A stretch of 32,345 nt of DNA from SIG701 sp045611685. GTDB taxonomy: Bacteria; Bacillota; Clostridia; Oscillospirales; CAG-272. Each line of letters opens with the position of its first letter. Positions within the stretch are counted from its first letter, which is position 1. Positions 8,056 through 16,343 of the stretch are shown here, piece by piece. Below the pieces are notes generated by a model, which saw only the letters and a program-made list of their open reading frames with translations, made no database searches and had not been told where the DNA came from. Position numbers and translations under genes: made by a program. Location of the stretch: positions 1 through 32,345 of the forward strand of contig JAZKXO010000088.1 in NCBI GenBank assembly GCA_045611685.1, written 5' to 3'.

Positions 8056-8907
8056 ATGCGTACAAAATCAGTCTTTATTGAACTCGGCACCGTACTTTCG
8101 GGCAGTGTGCTCTTTGCTTTGTCTCTGGCTTTTTTTCTCACGCCCTGCGGCATCGTCACAGGCGGCGCGACCGGTATTGCTGTCACTGCACACGAACTCT
8201 TTGGCCTTCCCGTCGGTCTCGGTATCCTGATCGTAAACGCCCCTCTCGTCCTTCTCAACATAAGGCTTGAAGGTGTCAAAGGGATGACGCGTACGGTGAT
8301 CGGCATCGCCGCGACGTCCGTTTTCACTGACCTTCTTGCTTTCTTTCCGCCCGCATCCGCCGAGCCGATGCTCAGCGCGATCTGCGGCGGTGCGATGATG
8401 GGCGCGGGCGCGGGCATCATGCTGATGCGCGGCTACACCACGGGCGGCTCTGATCTGGCGGCATATCTCATACACCGCCGCGTACGCCGTATTCCCGTAG
8501 GCACGCTTATCCTCATGATCGACGCTGTGATTATTCTCAGTGCTGCACTTCTCAAGTGGCGTTTTGACGGAATCCTTTACTCCGTTGCAGCCACGATCGC
8601 CTATTCTTTTTCCATTGATGCCGTGATGAACGGCATGGGACGCGCGAAGCTCTCCCTTATCATTTCCGACCGCTACGCGGAGATCGGCGACGCAATTACG
8701 CAAAAAATAAGCCGCGGAGCAACGGTGCTCCGCGGCATTGGGTGGTATACCGGCGTCAATAAAAACGTAGTAATGTGTGTAATGAAACGTTCCGAGTTGT
8801 TCGCTTTACAGAAACTCGTCAAGGAGATTGATCCCGAGGCGTTTATGATCATCACGGACGCCGCCGAGGTAATCGGCTCGGGCTTCAGCAAGAAAGAACT
8901 GGAATGA
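8056..8907 (+). CDS. YitT-family membrane protein (DUF161/DUF2179)
   Basis: The open frame begins at 7963, but GGAGG followed by six bases precedes the ATG at 8056, so the protein is 283 residues (MRTKSVFIELGTVLSG...). It has the family's five or so N-terminal membrane helices, including FFLTPCGIVTGGATGIA, GLPVGLGILIVNAPL and the GGAMMGAGAGIMLMRGYTTGGSDLAAYLI signature. The C-terminal cytoplasmic DUF2179 domain carries RGATVLRGIGWYTG and ends near PEAFMIITDAAEVIGSGF. Members are widespread in Firmicutes and their transport or sensory role is not settled. The coding DNA contains a perfect 11-bp inverted repeat (separate entry). A terminator lies about 90 bases downstream. Confidence 0.93.
   Translation: MRTKSVFIELGTVLSGSVLFALSLAFFLTPCGIVTGGATGIAVTAHELFGLPVGLGILIVNAPLVLLNIRLEGVKGMTRTVIGIAATSVFTDLLAFFPPASAEPMLSAICGGAMMGAGAGIMLMRGYTTGGSDLAAYLIHRRVRRIPVGTLILMIDAVIILSAALLKWRFDGILYSVAATIAYSFSIDAVMNGMGRAKLSLIISDRYAEIGDAITQKISRGATVLRGIGWYTGVNKNVVMCVMKRSELFALQKLVKEIDPEAFMIITDAAEVIGSGFSKKELE
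8711..8736 (+). repeat. Perfect 11-bp inverted repeat inside the YitT-family coding region
   Basis: GCCGCGGAGCA / TGCTCCGCGGC (8711-8721 and 8726-8736) with an ACGG loop lies in the codons for SRGATVLRGI. No T-tract follows, so it is not a standard terminator. The encoded RGATVL segment is itself typical of the family, so codon choice alone may have produced it. Confidence 0.75.
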
Positions 8908-8915
8908 CGCTTTCA

Positions 8916-8981
8916 TCAAAGTTCAATGTCCGCCATTACCGGATAGTGATCTGAAAAGCGTTTTCTCCGTCCTTTTCCATT
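8916..8981 (-). pseudogene. Relic of the C-terminus of an endonuclease/exonuclease/phosphatase-family gene
   Basis: On the minus strand a 21-codon open stretch reads NGKGRRKRFSDHYPVMADIEL and then stops (TGA at 8916-8918). An in-frame stop lies just upstream (8982-8984), so no intact gene exists. SDHYPV plus a short strand is the hallmark C-terminal catalytic motif of the DNase I-like endonuclease/exonuclease/phosphatase superfamily, and such proteins typically end a few residues after it. The relic ends nine bases from the YitT-family stop, in the position of a former convergent neighbour, so the rest was probably deleted. The motif match is short but specific. Confidence 0.6.
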
Positions 8982-8999
8982 TCAAGCCGAAGGTAAAAG

Positions 9000-9037
9000 G
9001 GGGAGATGTTCAGTTTCACAAACATCTCCCCGTTTTT
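9000..9037 (+). terminator. Intrinsic terminator downstream of the YitT-family gene
   Basis: A perfect 11-bp stem GGGGAGATGTT / AACATCTCCCC (9000-9010 and 9021-9031) is followed by GTTTTT. Confidence 0.88.
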
Positions 9038-9120
9038 AGGATTTTCACGCGGTCATTTTACGACAAAAAGGCTGCATTTGCAAGTACTTCAGAGAAAACA
9101 AACAGAAAAGGGGTAGCTTT

Positions 9121-10065
9121 ATGATAAACCGCTACATAACCGAAAACGGACTCCTTAAAACGGCCGATCCGTGCACGAAAGGTGCGTGGATCTCGCTTGT
9201 TGCTCCCACCCGGGAGGAGATAAAAACCGTAGCCGAAGAATTGTCGCTCGAGGAAGATATTCTTCGCGCCGCACTCGACAAGGAGGAGCGCTCCCGCCTC
9301 GAGACGGATGAAGCATACACGATGATCCTCGTAAATATACCGTACTTCAGCGTGGAAGCCGAGCGCGAGTTGTACGATACGCTCCCTCTCTCCGTCATCC
9401 TGACGGAGAATGCCGCCGTTACCGTATGCCTTGACGATTCTCCCATACTAAAGCAGTTTTCAGAGAACAAGGTGCGGGAGTTCAACACGTCGATGAAATC
9501 GCGTTTCGTTTTGCAGATCCTCTACCGCGTTGCCTCTTCGTATCTGTCTTACCTTCGGAGCATTGACCGCAAAAGCGGCGTGATCGAGAAAACCCTGCAC
9601 CGCTCCACGCGCAACGAGGAGCTTTTGGAACTGCTCAAACTGGAAAAAAGTCTTCTCTATTTCTCAACGTCGCTCCGCGCCAACGAAACCGTTCTCGAAA
9701 AACTCCTTCGCGTAGAAGCAATCAAAAAGTATCCGGAAGATGCGGATCTGCTCGACGACGTCATCGTCGAGAACAAGCAGGCGATCGAAATGGCGGCCAT
9801 TTACAGCGGTGTATTGAATGATCTGATGAACGCGTTCTCGTCAGTCATTTCCAATAATCTGAACGTCGTCATGAAACTGCTCGCGATCATCACAATCGTC
9901 ATGTCCGTTCCTACGATGATCTTCAGCGCGTACGGAATGAACGTATCCCTCTCCGGTATGCCGTTTGCACAAAGCCCGTACGGCTTTGCCATCATACTGG
10001 GGATCGCTGCTCTTTCGCTCATCGTGGCGGGCGTTATCCTATCAAAACTTCGCATTTTCAAATAA
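9121..10065 (+). CDS. corA: CorA-family divalent cation (magnesium) transporter
   Basis: A 314-residue protein with the CorA plan: an alpha/beta cytoplasmic N-domain (about 1-125), a long helical stalk rich in charged residues (about 130-250), and two C-terminal membrane helices (about 251-270 and 287-307). The family signature YGMN sits at 271-274, right after the first helix. The C-terminus is short and basic (SKLRIFK). CorA forms a homopentameric channel for Mg2+ and sometimes Co2+ or Ni2+. The ATG follows AAAAGGGG by about eight bases. Terminators lie on both sides, so it is probably monocistronic. The next gene is another cation transporter, a P-type ATPase; a link between the two is only suggestive. 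Confidence 0.94.
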   Translation: MINRYITENGLLKTADPCTKGAWISLVAPTREEIKTVAEELSLEEDILRAALDKEERSRLETDEAYTMILVNIPYFSVEAERELYDTLPLSVILTENAAVTVCLDDSPILKQFSENKVREFNTSMKSRFVLQILYRVASSYLSYLRSIDRKSGVIEKTLHRSTRNEELLELLKLEKSLLYFSTSLRANETVLEKLLRVEAIKKYPEDADLLDDVIVENKQAIEMAAIYSGVLNDLMNAFSSVISNNLNVVMKLLAIITIVMSVPTMIFSAYGMNVSLSGMPFAQSPYGFAIILGIAALSLIVAGVILSKLRIFK

Positions 10066-10071
10066 CGACGT

Positions 10072-10106
10072 GGGCGGTGCCGGGTTTCGGTACCGTCCCG
10101 TTTTTT
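10072..10106 (+). terminator. Intrinsic terminator after corA
   Basis: A stem of 11 pairs, with one bulge and one G-U pair, joins GGGCGGTGCCG (10072-10082) to CGGTACCGTCCC (10088-10099). It is followed by GTTTTTT. Confidence 0.8.
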
Positions 10107-10175
10107 ATACTATTTTTCAAAGCCGTCGCATATAGTAGACCATAAAATTTCATCTGACGTAAAGGTCGTGATTTT

Positions 10176-12872
10176 ATGGATATTCGGGAAAACCTCCCGC
10201 TCGCCCCAAAGATCCGCTACGACCTCCGCCGGGGACTTACAACAAAAGCGGCGGAGGAATCCAAGAAAAAGTTCGGCACAAACGTTCTTACCGAAAAAAA
10301 ACGTGCCGGATTTTTTATACAGTTTATAAGAAACTTCAACGATCCGATCATCAAAATTCTGATCGGTGCACTCCTCGTAAATATTTTAGTTACCCTCGAC
10401 CATGTGAATTATCTTGAATGCGGCGGGATTGCTGCGGCTATTCTCATCTCCACCCTCGTTTCAACAGTCTCGGAATACACGAGTGCCAAGGCTTTTGAAA
10501 CGCTCCTCGGCCAAGCGGATGATACGCTTCTTCCCGTTGTTCGGGATGGCGAGAGGATTCAGCTCAGCGCCTCACAGATCGCGGTAGGCGACGTTATAAC
10601 GCTTACGTCCGGCTTTACCGTACCGGCTGACGGGATCGTCATATCCGGAACACTCTCTGCCGACGAGTCGCCCTTGACAGGTGAAAGCGAAGAGAAAAAG
10701 AAAACGGCCGCCGCCCGTTTTGCTGCCGGATCGGTCGGGGAACTCTCGCCCGATGACATACGCTGGGATCTCGAAGATCCAAACGAGGTTTTCCGCGGCA
10801 GCCGTATAACGGACGGCGAAGCCGAAATTCTCATCCTTCGTGTTGGTGATTCCACTTTCTACGGAGGCATGGCCTCGGACGTACAAGATAATGCCCGCCC
10901 AAGTCCTTTAAAGGAACGGCTCGCCGGCCTTGCCAAAAGCGTCAGCTTTCTCGGCTACGTTGCCGCCGCTGCAATCGCTTTCGCGTATCTGTTTAACGTA
11001 TTCGTCATCGACAGCGGTATGAATACGGGCGTGATCCTCGAGAAGATCACAAATCCCGCCTTCGCGATTCCGGAGCTTATCCGCGCCTTGACGGTGGCGA
11101 TCTCCATTCTCGTCGTCGCTGTCCCCGAAGGACTCCCCATGATGATCACCGTTGTGCTCTCTTCCAATATGAAACGAATGCTCCGATCGGGCGTTCTGGT
11201 ACGGCGTCTTGTCGGCATCGAGACCGCGGGCAATCTGAACATACTGTTTACCGACAAAACGGGTACTCTGACCGCGGGCAAACTCGAGGTGGCATCCGTA
11301 TTATCGGCGGAGAGCGCATTTGAGAGCATGACAGCGCTCAAAAAGATCCCGTCGATCCATTCCGCGGTCTTGCAAAATCACGCTGCCTGCGCGCCTCTGG
11401 GGCGCGGGAACGCCACTGACCGCGCAATGGCATCGTTTGTAGGCAAGCACACCCGTGCTTCTGCCGTCGTGGGGCGCGTGCCGTTCTCCTCCGAGCGTCG
11501 GTACACAAGCGCAGTTCTCGATGTTCTCGGACGCACGAAAACGTACGTAAGAGGGGCACCCGAACTGCTCCTTCCCGCCGCTGTCACCTATCTTTCCGAT
11601 GACGGACGCGTTCGTCCCATCACCCCGACAGTGATAGCCTCGGTCCGCAGTCGATGGCAGAGTCTTGCCGCCTCTTCACACCGCGTAATCGCGCTTTTCG
11701 AATACGACGGTGAGAACCTCACGGAATGCGGTGCGTTTCAAAATCTCACGTTCATAGCCCTCGTTGCAATCCGCGATCGCATCCGGCCCGATGCGAGAAG
11801 TGCCGTGGAATCCGCACGCGGCGCGGGGATACAAACAGTTATGATCACGGGCGACAATCCCCTAACGGCTGAAGCGATCGCGCGCGAATGCGAGATCATA
11901 GCGGAAAGCGGGCCCTCTCTCGTTCTGACCGGTGCCGAGATGGCCAAAATGACAGATGCGGAGCTGTCTCTGAAAATCCCCGAGATCGCCGTTGTGGCAC
12001 GGGCGCTCCCTACGGACAAAAGCCGCCTTGTGCGCCTCTCACAAGGGCTCGGCCTTGTCGTCGGTATGACCGGCGACGGCATCAATGACGCCCCCGCGCT
12101 CCGTGCCGCGGACGTCGGCTTCTCTATGGGAAGCGGAACGGACGCCGCCCGTGAAGCGAGTGCCATCGTCATCACCGACGACCGCTTTTCTTCCATTACG
12201 AAGGCGGTGCTTTTCGGAAGAACAATCTTTCTGAGCATCCGAAAATTCATCGTTTTTCAATTGATGATGAATCTATCCGCTGTCGGCGTATCGCTTATAG
12301 GTCCCTTTATCGGTATCGAGAATCCCGTAACGGTCATTCAAATGCTGTGGGTAAACATCATTATGGATACGCTCGGCGCGCTCGCGTTCGCCGGCGAGCC
12401 GTCGCTCCGGGAATATATGCGTCATTCGCCGCGACGGCGTGAAGAGCCGCTTCTTTCGTCCGAGATGATAGAATCCATTCTTCTGACGGGCGGTTACACG
12501 CTTGCGCTTTGTATCTGGTTTCTCAAATCCCCCCTTATGCATCGGATTTTCTACCGCGGGGATGAAACGTATTACCTCACCGTCTTTTTCTCCATGTTTA
12601 TTTTCTGCGGTATCTTCAACAGCTTTAATGCACGAACGAGCCGTCTCAATATCTTTGCACATCTCTCCGGCAACAAACCGTTCATCCTTATCATGATGAC
12701 GGTGGCAGTCGTACAGCTGATGATTCTCTTTTTCGGCGGCGAGATGTTCCGATGCGTTCCTTTGACTACCCGAGAGATCACAATAAGTGCCCTTGTCGCA
12801 TTTACCGTAATCCCTGCCGATTTCATTCGAAAGCTCATAACGAAACGGTGCAAAAAAAGCGGTGCAGCCTGA
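10176..12872 (+). CDS. Calcium-type cation-transporting P-type ATPase (P2 class)
   Basis: An 898-residue integral membrane ATPase with all core motifs: actuator-domain TGES at 168-171, PEGLP in helix M4 at 317-321, phosphorylation motif DKTGTLT at 360-366 (D360 is the phospho-acceptor), TGDN at 558-561 and GDGINDAP at 633-640. Helix M6 has WVNIIMDTLG, with N727 and D731 at the Ca2+-ligand positions, which fits the SERCA/PMCA-type P2 group; the length and M6 pattern resemble P2B enzymes. Such pumps export Ca2+ (or Mn2+) from the cytosol. The nucleotide-binding KGAPE motif reads RGAPE here (459-463). AAAGG lies ten bases before the ATG. The stop codon lies in the loop of the downstream terminator. 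Confidence 0.94.
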   Translation: MDIRENLPLAPKIRYDLRRGLTTKAAEESKKKFGTNVLTEKKRAGFFIQFIRNFNDPIIKILIGALLVNILVTLDHVNYLECGGIAAAILISTLVSTVSEYTSAKAFETLLGQADDTLLPVVRDGERIQLSASQIAVGDVITLTSGFTVPADGIVISGTLSADESPLTGESEEKKKTAAARFAAGSVGELSPDDIRWDLEDPNEVFRGSRITDGEAEILILRVGDSTFYGGMASDVQDNARPSPLKERLAGLAKSVSFLGYVAAAAIAFAYLFNVFVIDSGMNTGVILEKITNPAFAIPELIRALTVAISILVVAVPEGLPMMITVVLSSNMKRMLRSGVLVRRLVGIETAGNLNILFTDKTGTLTAGKLEVASVLSAESAFESMTALKKIPSIHSAVLQNHAACAPLGRGNATDRAMASFVGKHTRASAVVGRVPFSSERRYTSAVLDVLGRTKTYVRGAPELLLPAAVTYLSDDGRVRPITPTVIASVRSRWQSLAASSHRVIALFEYDGENLTECGAFQNLTFIALVAIRDRIRPDARSAVESARGAGIQTVMITGDNPLTAEAIARECEIIAESGPSLVLTGAEMAKMTDAELSLKIPEIAVVARALPTDKSRLVRLSQGLGLVVGMTGDGINDAPALRAADVGFSMGSGTDAAREASAIVITDDRFSSITKAVLFGRTIFLSIRKFIVFQLMMNLSAVGVSLIGPFIGIENPVTVIQMLWVNIIMDTLGALAFAGEPSLREYMRHSPRRREEPLLSSEMIESILLTGGYTLALCIWFLKSPLMHRIFYRGDETYYLTVFFSMFIFCGIFNSFNARTSRLNIFAHLSGNKPFILIMMTVAVVQLMILFFGGEMFRCVPLTTREITISALVAFTVIPADFIRKLITKRCKKSGAA

Positions 12873-12889
12873 GGCTGTGCCGCTTTTTA
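12854..12889 (+). terminator. Terminator whose loop is the ATPase stop codon
   Basis: A 16-pair stem (12854-12869 with 12873-12888, two G-U pairs) encloses only the TGA stop codon at 12870-12872. It ends in a T5 tract, and A5 precedes it on the left. Confidence 0.8.
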
Positions 12890-12945
12890 ATGTGTGTTCA
12901 TTTTATAAGTTTTTCCGTTCGTCAAGAAAAAATTTCCTTTTGATG

Positions 12946-12974
12946 ATGACTTTTTCCCAAAAACAGTATATAAT
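12946..12974 (+). promoter_or_regulatory. Promoter of the ECF sigma operon
   Basis: ATGACT (12946-12951), a 17-base spacer and TATAAT (12969-12974) lie about 115 bases before the sigma gene start. A short hairpin, GCACGCA / TGCGTGT, lies in the leader just before the ribosome binding site. Confidence 0.55.
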
Positions 12975-13089
12975 ATAGTTTAATGACAGACTCGGCGGTT
13001 TATCCGTTTTTAAGACGCGAAAAAATTTTTTCAAAATTATGTGACCTGCACGCATTTTTGTGCGTGTATATTGCAAAGGAGTTGATGGG

Positions 13090-13560
13090 ATGCAGTCGGA
13101 CAACGCCTCTTTCGACCGTGTATATGACACCTATACCGACATGCTGTACCGTCTGGCAGTTTCTATGCTGCGAAGCTCGGATGACGCTGAGGACGCAGTA
13201 CAAAACGCGTTCTGCCGTTATCTGGACCGCGCTCCCGACTTTCGTGACAGTGAACACGAAAAAGCGTGGCTTATCCGCGTAACGATTAATCAATGTAAGG
13301 ACCTCATGCGGCGGCGGAAAATCCGCGCATGGCTTCCGATCGAAGCACTCTCTGATGTGGGTATCCGCGAAAAGAGTACGCCCGCTTTGGATGCCGTATA
13401 CACGCTCCCCGAGAAGTACAAAACGGTCATCATTCTTCATCATCTCGAAGAAATGAGCATTGACGAAATCGCGGGAGTCCTTGATCTCTCCCCCTCTGCC
13501 GTCAAGATGCGGCTGAGCCGTGGGCGGGATATGCTACGCGAAACGATCAAAAACACCTGA
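13090..13560 (+). CDS. ECF-type RNA polymerase sigma factor
   Basis: The frame opens at 13060, but AAAGGAG (13075-13081) is eight bases before the ATG at 13090, giving a 156-residue protein. It has sigma region 2 (FDRVYDTYTDMLYRLAVSMLR and the DDAEDAVQNAFCRYL helix) and region 4 (LPEKYKTVIILHHLEEMSID, then the helix-turn-helix EIAGVLDLSPSAVKMRLSRGR). Regions 1 and 3 are absent, as in ECF factors. These direct RNA polymerase to stress or envelope promoters and are held by an anti-sigma encoded next door. Here that would be the membrane protein starting 23 bases downstream, followed by a lipoprotein. Confidence 0.93.
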   Translation: MQSDNASFDRVYDTYTDMLYRLAVSMLRSSDDAEDAVQNAFCRYLDRAPDFRDSEHEKAWLIRVTINQCKDLMRRRKIRAWLPIEALSDVGIREKSTPALDAVYTLPEKYKTVIILHHLEEMSIDEIAGVLDLSPSAVKMRLSRGRDMLRETIKNT

Positions 13561-13583
13561 CAAACCGAGAAAGGAGTTTTCCC

Positions 13584-14201
13584 ATGCTGGATCAAGAATC
13601 CGTAAAAGCCTACCGCTCTATGCACCTGACCCGCGATCTGAGACAAGATATCCTCACACAGCATGCGGATAAACACGCGCCGCTCCGCGTACAGAGTTTG
13701 CTCCGTCCGGCGGCTGCGCTCTGCTCTCTCGTTCTGATCGCCGGGGTAATTATTATCTCCGCTTTTCATAACCGACCCGGTGCGTACATGGGCGGCGGCA
13801 GAATAGAAGCCGATCCGAAACCCGCCATGATGGAAGCAGTTCCCTACACCGGCGGCGTTATGCGGGTAAGCCTTTTCTCCCTCACCGAGGAAGAAAATCC
13901 TCCGAAGACCGCCGAAGAATGTATCCCGCTCTCCCTGCGCTACGGCCATGACGTCTCCGTCTCGGTAAATGGCGGCATTCTCTTGTTCCCGGGCACCGGC
14001 GAAGAACTCAGTTACGCCGGCAGCTTCGGCGAGGTCAGAAACGGTCACACCGCCTACTGGTCCGTCCACGGATGCGAGGAGATGTCCCCCCTTACCGCCG
14101 AGATCACCGATTTTTCCGGCAACGTGATCGATACGATCACCCTCACCTATCATGCCACGGACGGCATGTGGCTCATCGCCAATACACAGTCCGATAAATA
14201 A
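13584..14201 (+). CDS. Putative membrane anti-sigma factor
   Basis: A 205-residue protein with a short N-terminal cytoplasmic part (1-40, helix-forming, with YRSMHLTRDLRQDIL), one membrane segment (about 41-61), and an outer domain of about 140 residues rich in beta-strand-like sequence (for example HDVSVSVNGGILLF). The start follows AAAGGAG. No zinc-binding HxxxCxxC motif is present, so it is not a classical ZAS anti-sigma. The assignment rests on topology and its place directly after the ECF sigma gene. The outer domain would be the sensor. I do not recognise the family of the outer domain. Confidence 0.68.
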   Translation: MLDQESVKAYRSMHLTRDLRQDILTQHADKHAPLRVQSLLRPAAALCSLVLIAGVIIISAFHNRPGAYMGGGRIEADPKPAMMEAVPYTGGVMRVSLFSLTEEENPPKTAEECIPLSLRYGHDVSVSVNGGILLFPGTGEELSYAGSFGEVRNGHTAYWSVHGCEEMSPLTAEITDFSGNVIDTITLTYHATDGMWLIANTQSDK

Positions 14202-14233
14202 ATTAAAAATAAAAAGAAAAGGAAACGATTACT

Positions 14234-14824
14234 ATGCTTAAGAAAATTCTTTGCGCACTTCTCGCACTCGCTATGCTCGTCCCCTTCGCTGCCTGCAACA
14301 AGGAGCCGAACACCGATGAAGAAAACAACGGAGATAACGGTACTCCCGCAGTACAGATCACCGATTCCCTTGAGCTGCTCAACAACGTATGGGCGCTCTA
14401 CGGCGACGACGAGAAATTCCCCGTAGCCGGCGGCGACTTTGAAAATGCAAACATGGAAGGCCCCGGCAAGTACAACATTGCCGATGCAGAATCCGTACAG
14501 GCTATCCTCAACTTCCCCGCTTCCGAAATCGCTAAGATCGACGATGCCGCTTCCCTCATGCACATGATGAACGCAAACACCTTCACTTGCGGCGTATTCC
14601 ATACCGTTGAAGGCACGGATGTTTCCGCTCTGGTCGAGACGATCAAGACGAAGGTTTCCGGCACGCAGTGGATGTGCGGCTTCCCGGATAAGATGATCAT
14701 CGCCACCATCGGTGACTACATCCTCTCCGCTTACGGCAACGGTGAACTGATCGACAACCTCAAGGCAAAGCTGACCGAAGCATATCCGACCGCTTCCGTT
14801 GTTTGCGATCAGCCGCTCGCATAA
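14234..14824 (+). CDS. Lipoprotein, possibly DUF4358-like, in the ECF operon
   Basis: A 196-residue secreted protein. Residues 1-20 are a lipoprotein signal (MLKKILCALLALAMLVPFAA) and C21 is the lipidation cysteine. An acidic linker (NKEPNTDEENNGDNG) leads to a globular domain. The order VFHTVEGTDVSALVETIKTK, then a hydrophobic MIIATIGDYILSAYG strand, then a closing helix, resembles DUF4358 proteins, but I hold that weakly. AAAAGGAAA precedes the ATG, and the gene follows the anti-sigma-like gene by 32 bases with a strong terminator after it. It is likely the third gene of the envelope-stress unit. Function unknown. Confidence 0.78.
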   Translation: MLKKILCALLALAMLVPFAACNKEPNTDEENNGDNGTPAVQITDSLELLNNVWALYGDDEKFPVAGGDFENANMEGPGKYNIADAESVQAILNFPASEIAKIDDAASLMHMMNANTFTCGVFHTVEGTDVSALVETIKTKVSGTQWMCGFPDKMIIATIGDYILSAYGNGELIDNLKAKLTEAYPTASVVCDQPLA

Positions 14825-14837
14825 TTCTACGACAACA

Positions 14838-14876
14838 AAAAAACGCGCCTCTGTCCCCGACAGGGGCGCGTTTTTT
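14838..14876 (+). terminator. Strong terminator after the ECF operon
   Basis: A 16-pair stem (14838-14853 with 14861-14876, one G-U pair) has A6 on the left and T6 on the right and a 7-base loop. It can work in both directions. Confidence 0.92.
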
Positions 14877-14919
14877 CTCTCCGCTAAGATAAACTTTCAT
14901 CCGCTCAAGGAGAAAACGT

Positions 14920-16323
14920 ATGTTATTTTCCAGCATTCCGTTTTTGTTTTACTATCTCGCATTGGTGCTGGTGCTCTACGCGATAGCCCCGAGAAAACTG
15001 AAAAACGGCGTTCTTCTGATCAGCAGCCTTCTTTTCTACTTCTGGGGTGAGCCCAAGTACACCCTTCTTATGCTTGCATCCATTACGATCAGCTACGCAG
15101 CCGGCCTTTTGGTTGAAAAATATCGCGGCACGAAACTTGCCAAAGTATTTCTCGCATTCGGTGTCGGTGCAGGAATCCTGTTCCTCGGCTTCTTTAAATA
15201 CGCCGACTTCTTTATCGAAAACGTAAACGCTGTTTTTGGCATCAGTATTCCGCTTCTGAAAATCGCTTTGCCGATCGGTATCAGTTTTTACACGTTCCAG
15301 AGCCTCAGTTACGTCATTGACGTGTACCGCGGCGACGTTCCCGCACAGAAAAATTATATCAATCTTGCTACCTACGTGGCGCTCTTCCCGCAGCTGATCG
15401 CAGGCCCTATCGTCCGTTATGCCGACGTAAACGAGGACCTCGAAACACGCACGCATTCCATGGAAAAGATCGCGGCGGGCGCTTTTCGCTTCACGATCGG
15501 TCTTTCCAAAAAGATCCTCATCGCCGACCAGCTCGGCGAGCTGTGCGATATTTTCAGAAATACGGATGAGAAGTCCGTTCTCTTTTACTGGCTGTACGCC
15601 GTCGCATTCGGGCTCCACATCTATTTCGACTTCTCCGGATACAGCGATATGGCAATCGGGCTTGGCAAGATCTTCGGATTCCGTTTCCTTGAAAACTTCA
15701 ACTATCCCTATATTTCAAAGAGCATCACCGAATTCTGGCGCCGCTGGCACATGTCCCTCGGATCCTGGTTCCGTGATTACGTCTATATCCCGATGGGCGG
15801 CAACCGCTGCTCCACACCCCGCTGGCTTTTCAACATCTTCGTCGTATGGATGCTTACGGGCTTCTGGCACGGCGCGGACTGGAACTTCGTGATCTGGGGA
15901 CTCTATTTCGCATTCTTCCTCATCATTGAGAAGATGTGGCTCGGAAAGGTCCTGAAAAAGCTTCCCCGCTTCGTTTCGCACATCTACACGCTGTTTTTGG
16001 TGCTCGTCAGCTTCGTGATCTTCAACGCACCGTCCATGGGCACGATTCTCACAGACCTCGGAGGACTTTTCGGTGCACTGGACATTCCCGTTGTCAACAG
16101 CGATGCTCTCTATTATATGCGCAGTTACGCAGTAGTTTTCATTCTCGCTCTCATCGGCGCAACGCCGCTCGTCAAAAATCTGGCGATCCGCTTCTCCGAG
16201 AGCAAAAAGACGGGAAAGATCTCAAACGCCCTCGAAGCTCCCGTTATGATCGTCCTGCTTCTGCTCGTTACCGCATACCTTGTGGACGGCTCCTTCAGCC
16301 CGTTCCTCTACTTCCGATTCTGA
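14920..16323 (+). CDS. MBOAT-family O-acyltransferase (AlgI/DltB-like), first cassette
   Basis: A 467-residue membrane protein with about ten hydrophobic helices. Family marks are ISFYTFQSLSYVIDVYRG (121-138), FPQLIAGPI (156-164), DFSGYSDMAIGLGK (237-250), ITEFWRRWHMSLGSWFRDYV (269-288) and GFWHGADWNFVIWG (314-327), where H317 is the expected catalytic histidine. It ends in FLYFRF as AlgI-type proteins do. MBOATs carry acyl groups, usually acetyl, across the membrane onto polysaccharides or peptidoglycan together with a periplasm-facing SGNH/AlgX-like partner, here the gene 20 bases downstream. AAGGAG precedes the start. Only about 43 bases separate it from the terminator upstream and no good promoter is visible there, so read-through or an unseen promoter must drive it. 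Confidence 0.95.
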   Translation: MLFSSIPFLFYYLALVLVLYAIAPRKLKNGVLLISSLLFYFWGEPKYTLLMLASITISYAAGLLVEKYRGTKLAKVFLAFGVGAGILFLGFFKYADFFIENVNAVFGISIPLLKIALPIGISFYTFQSLSYVIDVYRGDVPAQKNYINLATYVALFPQLIAGPIVRYADVNEDLETRTHSMEKIAAGAFRFTIGLSKKILIADQLGELCDIFRNTDEKSVLFYWLYAVAFGLHIYFDFSGYSDMAIGLGKIFGFRFLENFNYPYISKSITEFWRRWHMSLGSWFRDYVYIPMGGNRCSTPRWLFNIFVVWMLTGFWHGADWNFVIWGLYFAFFLIIEKMWLGKVLKKLPRFVSHIYTLFLVLVSFVIFNAPSMGTILTDLGGLFGALDIPVVNSDALYYMRSYAVVFILALIGATPLVKNLAIRFSESKKTGKISNALEAPVMIVLLLLVTAYLVDGSFSPFLYFRF

Positions 16324-16343
16324 TGAAAGAGAGGTAATACGAT

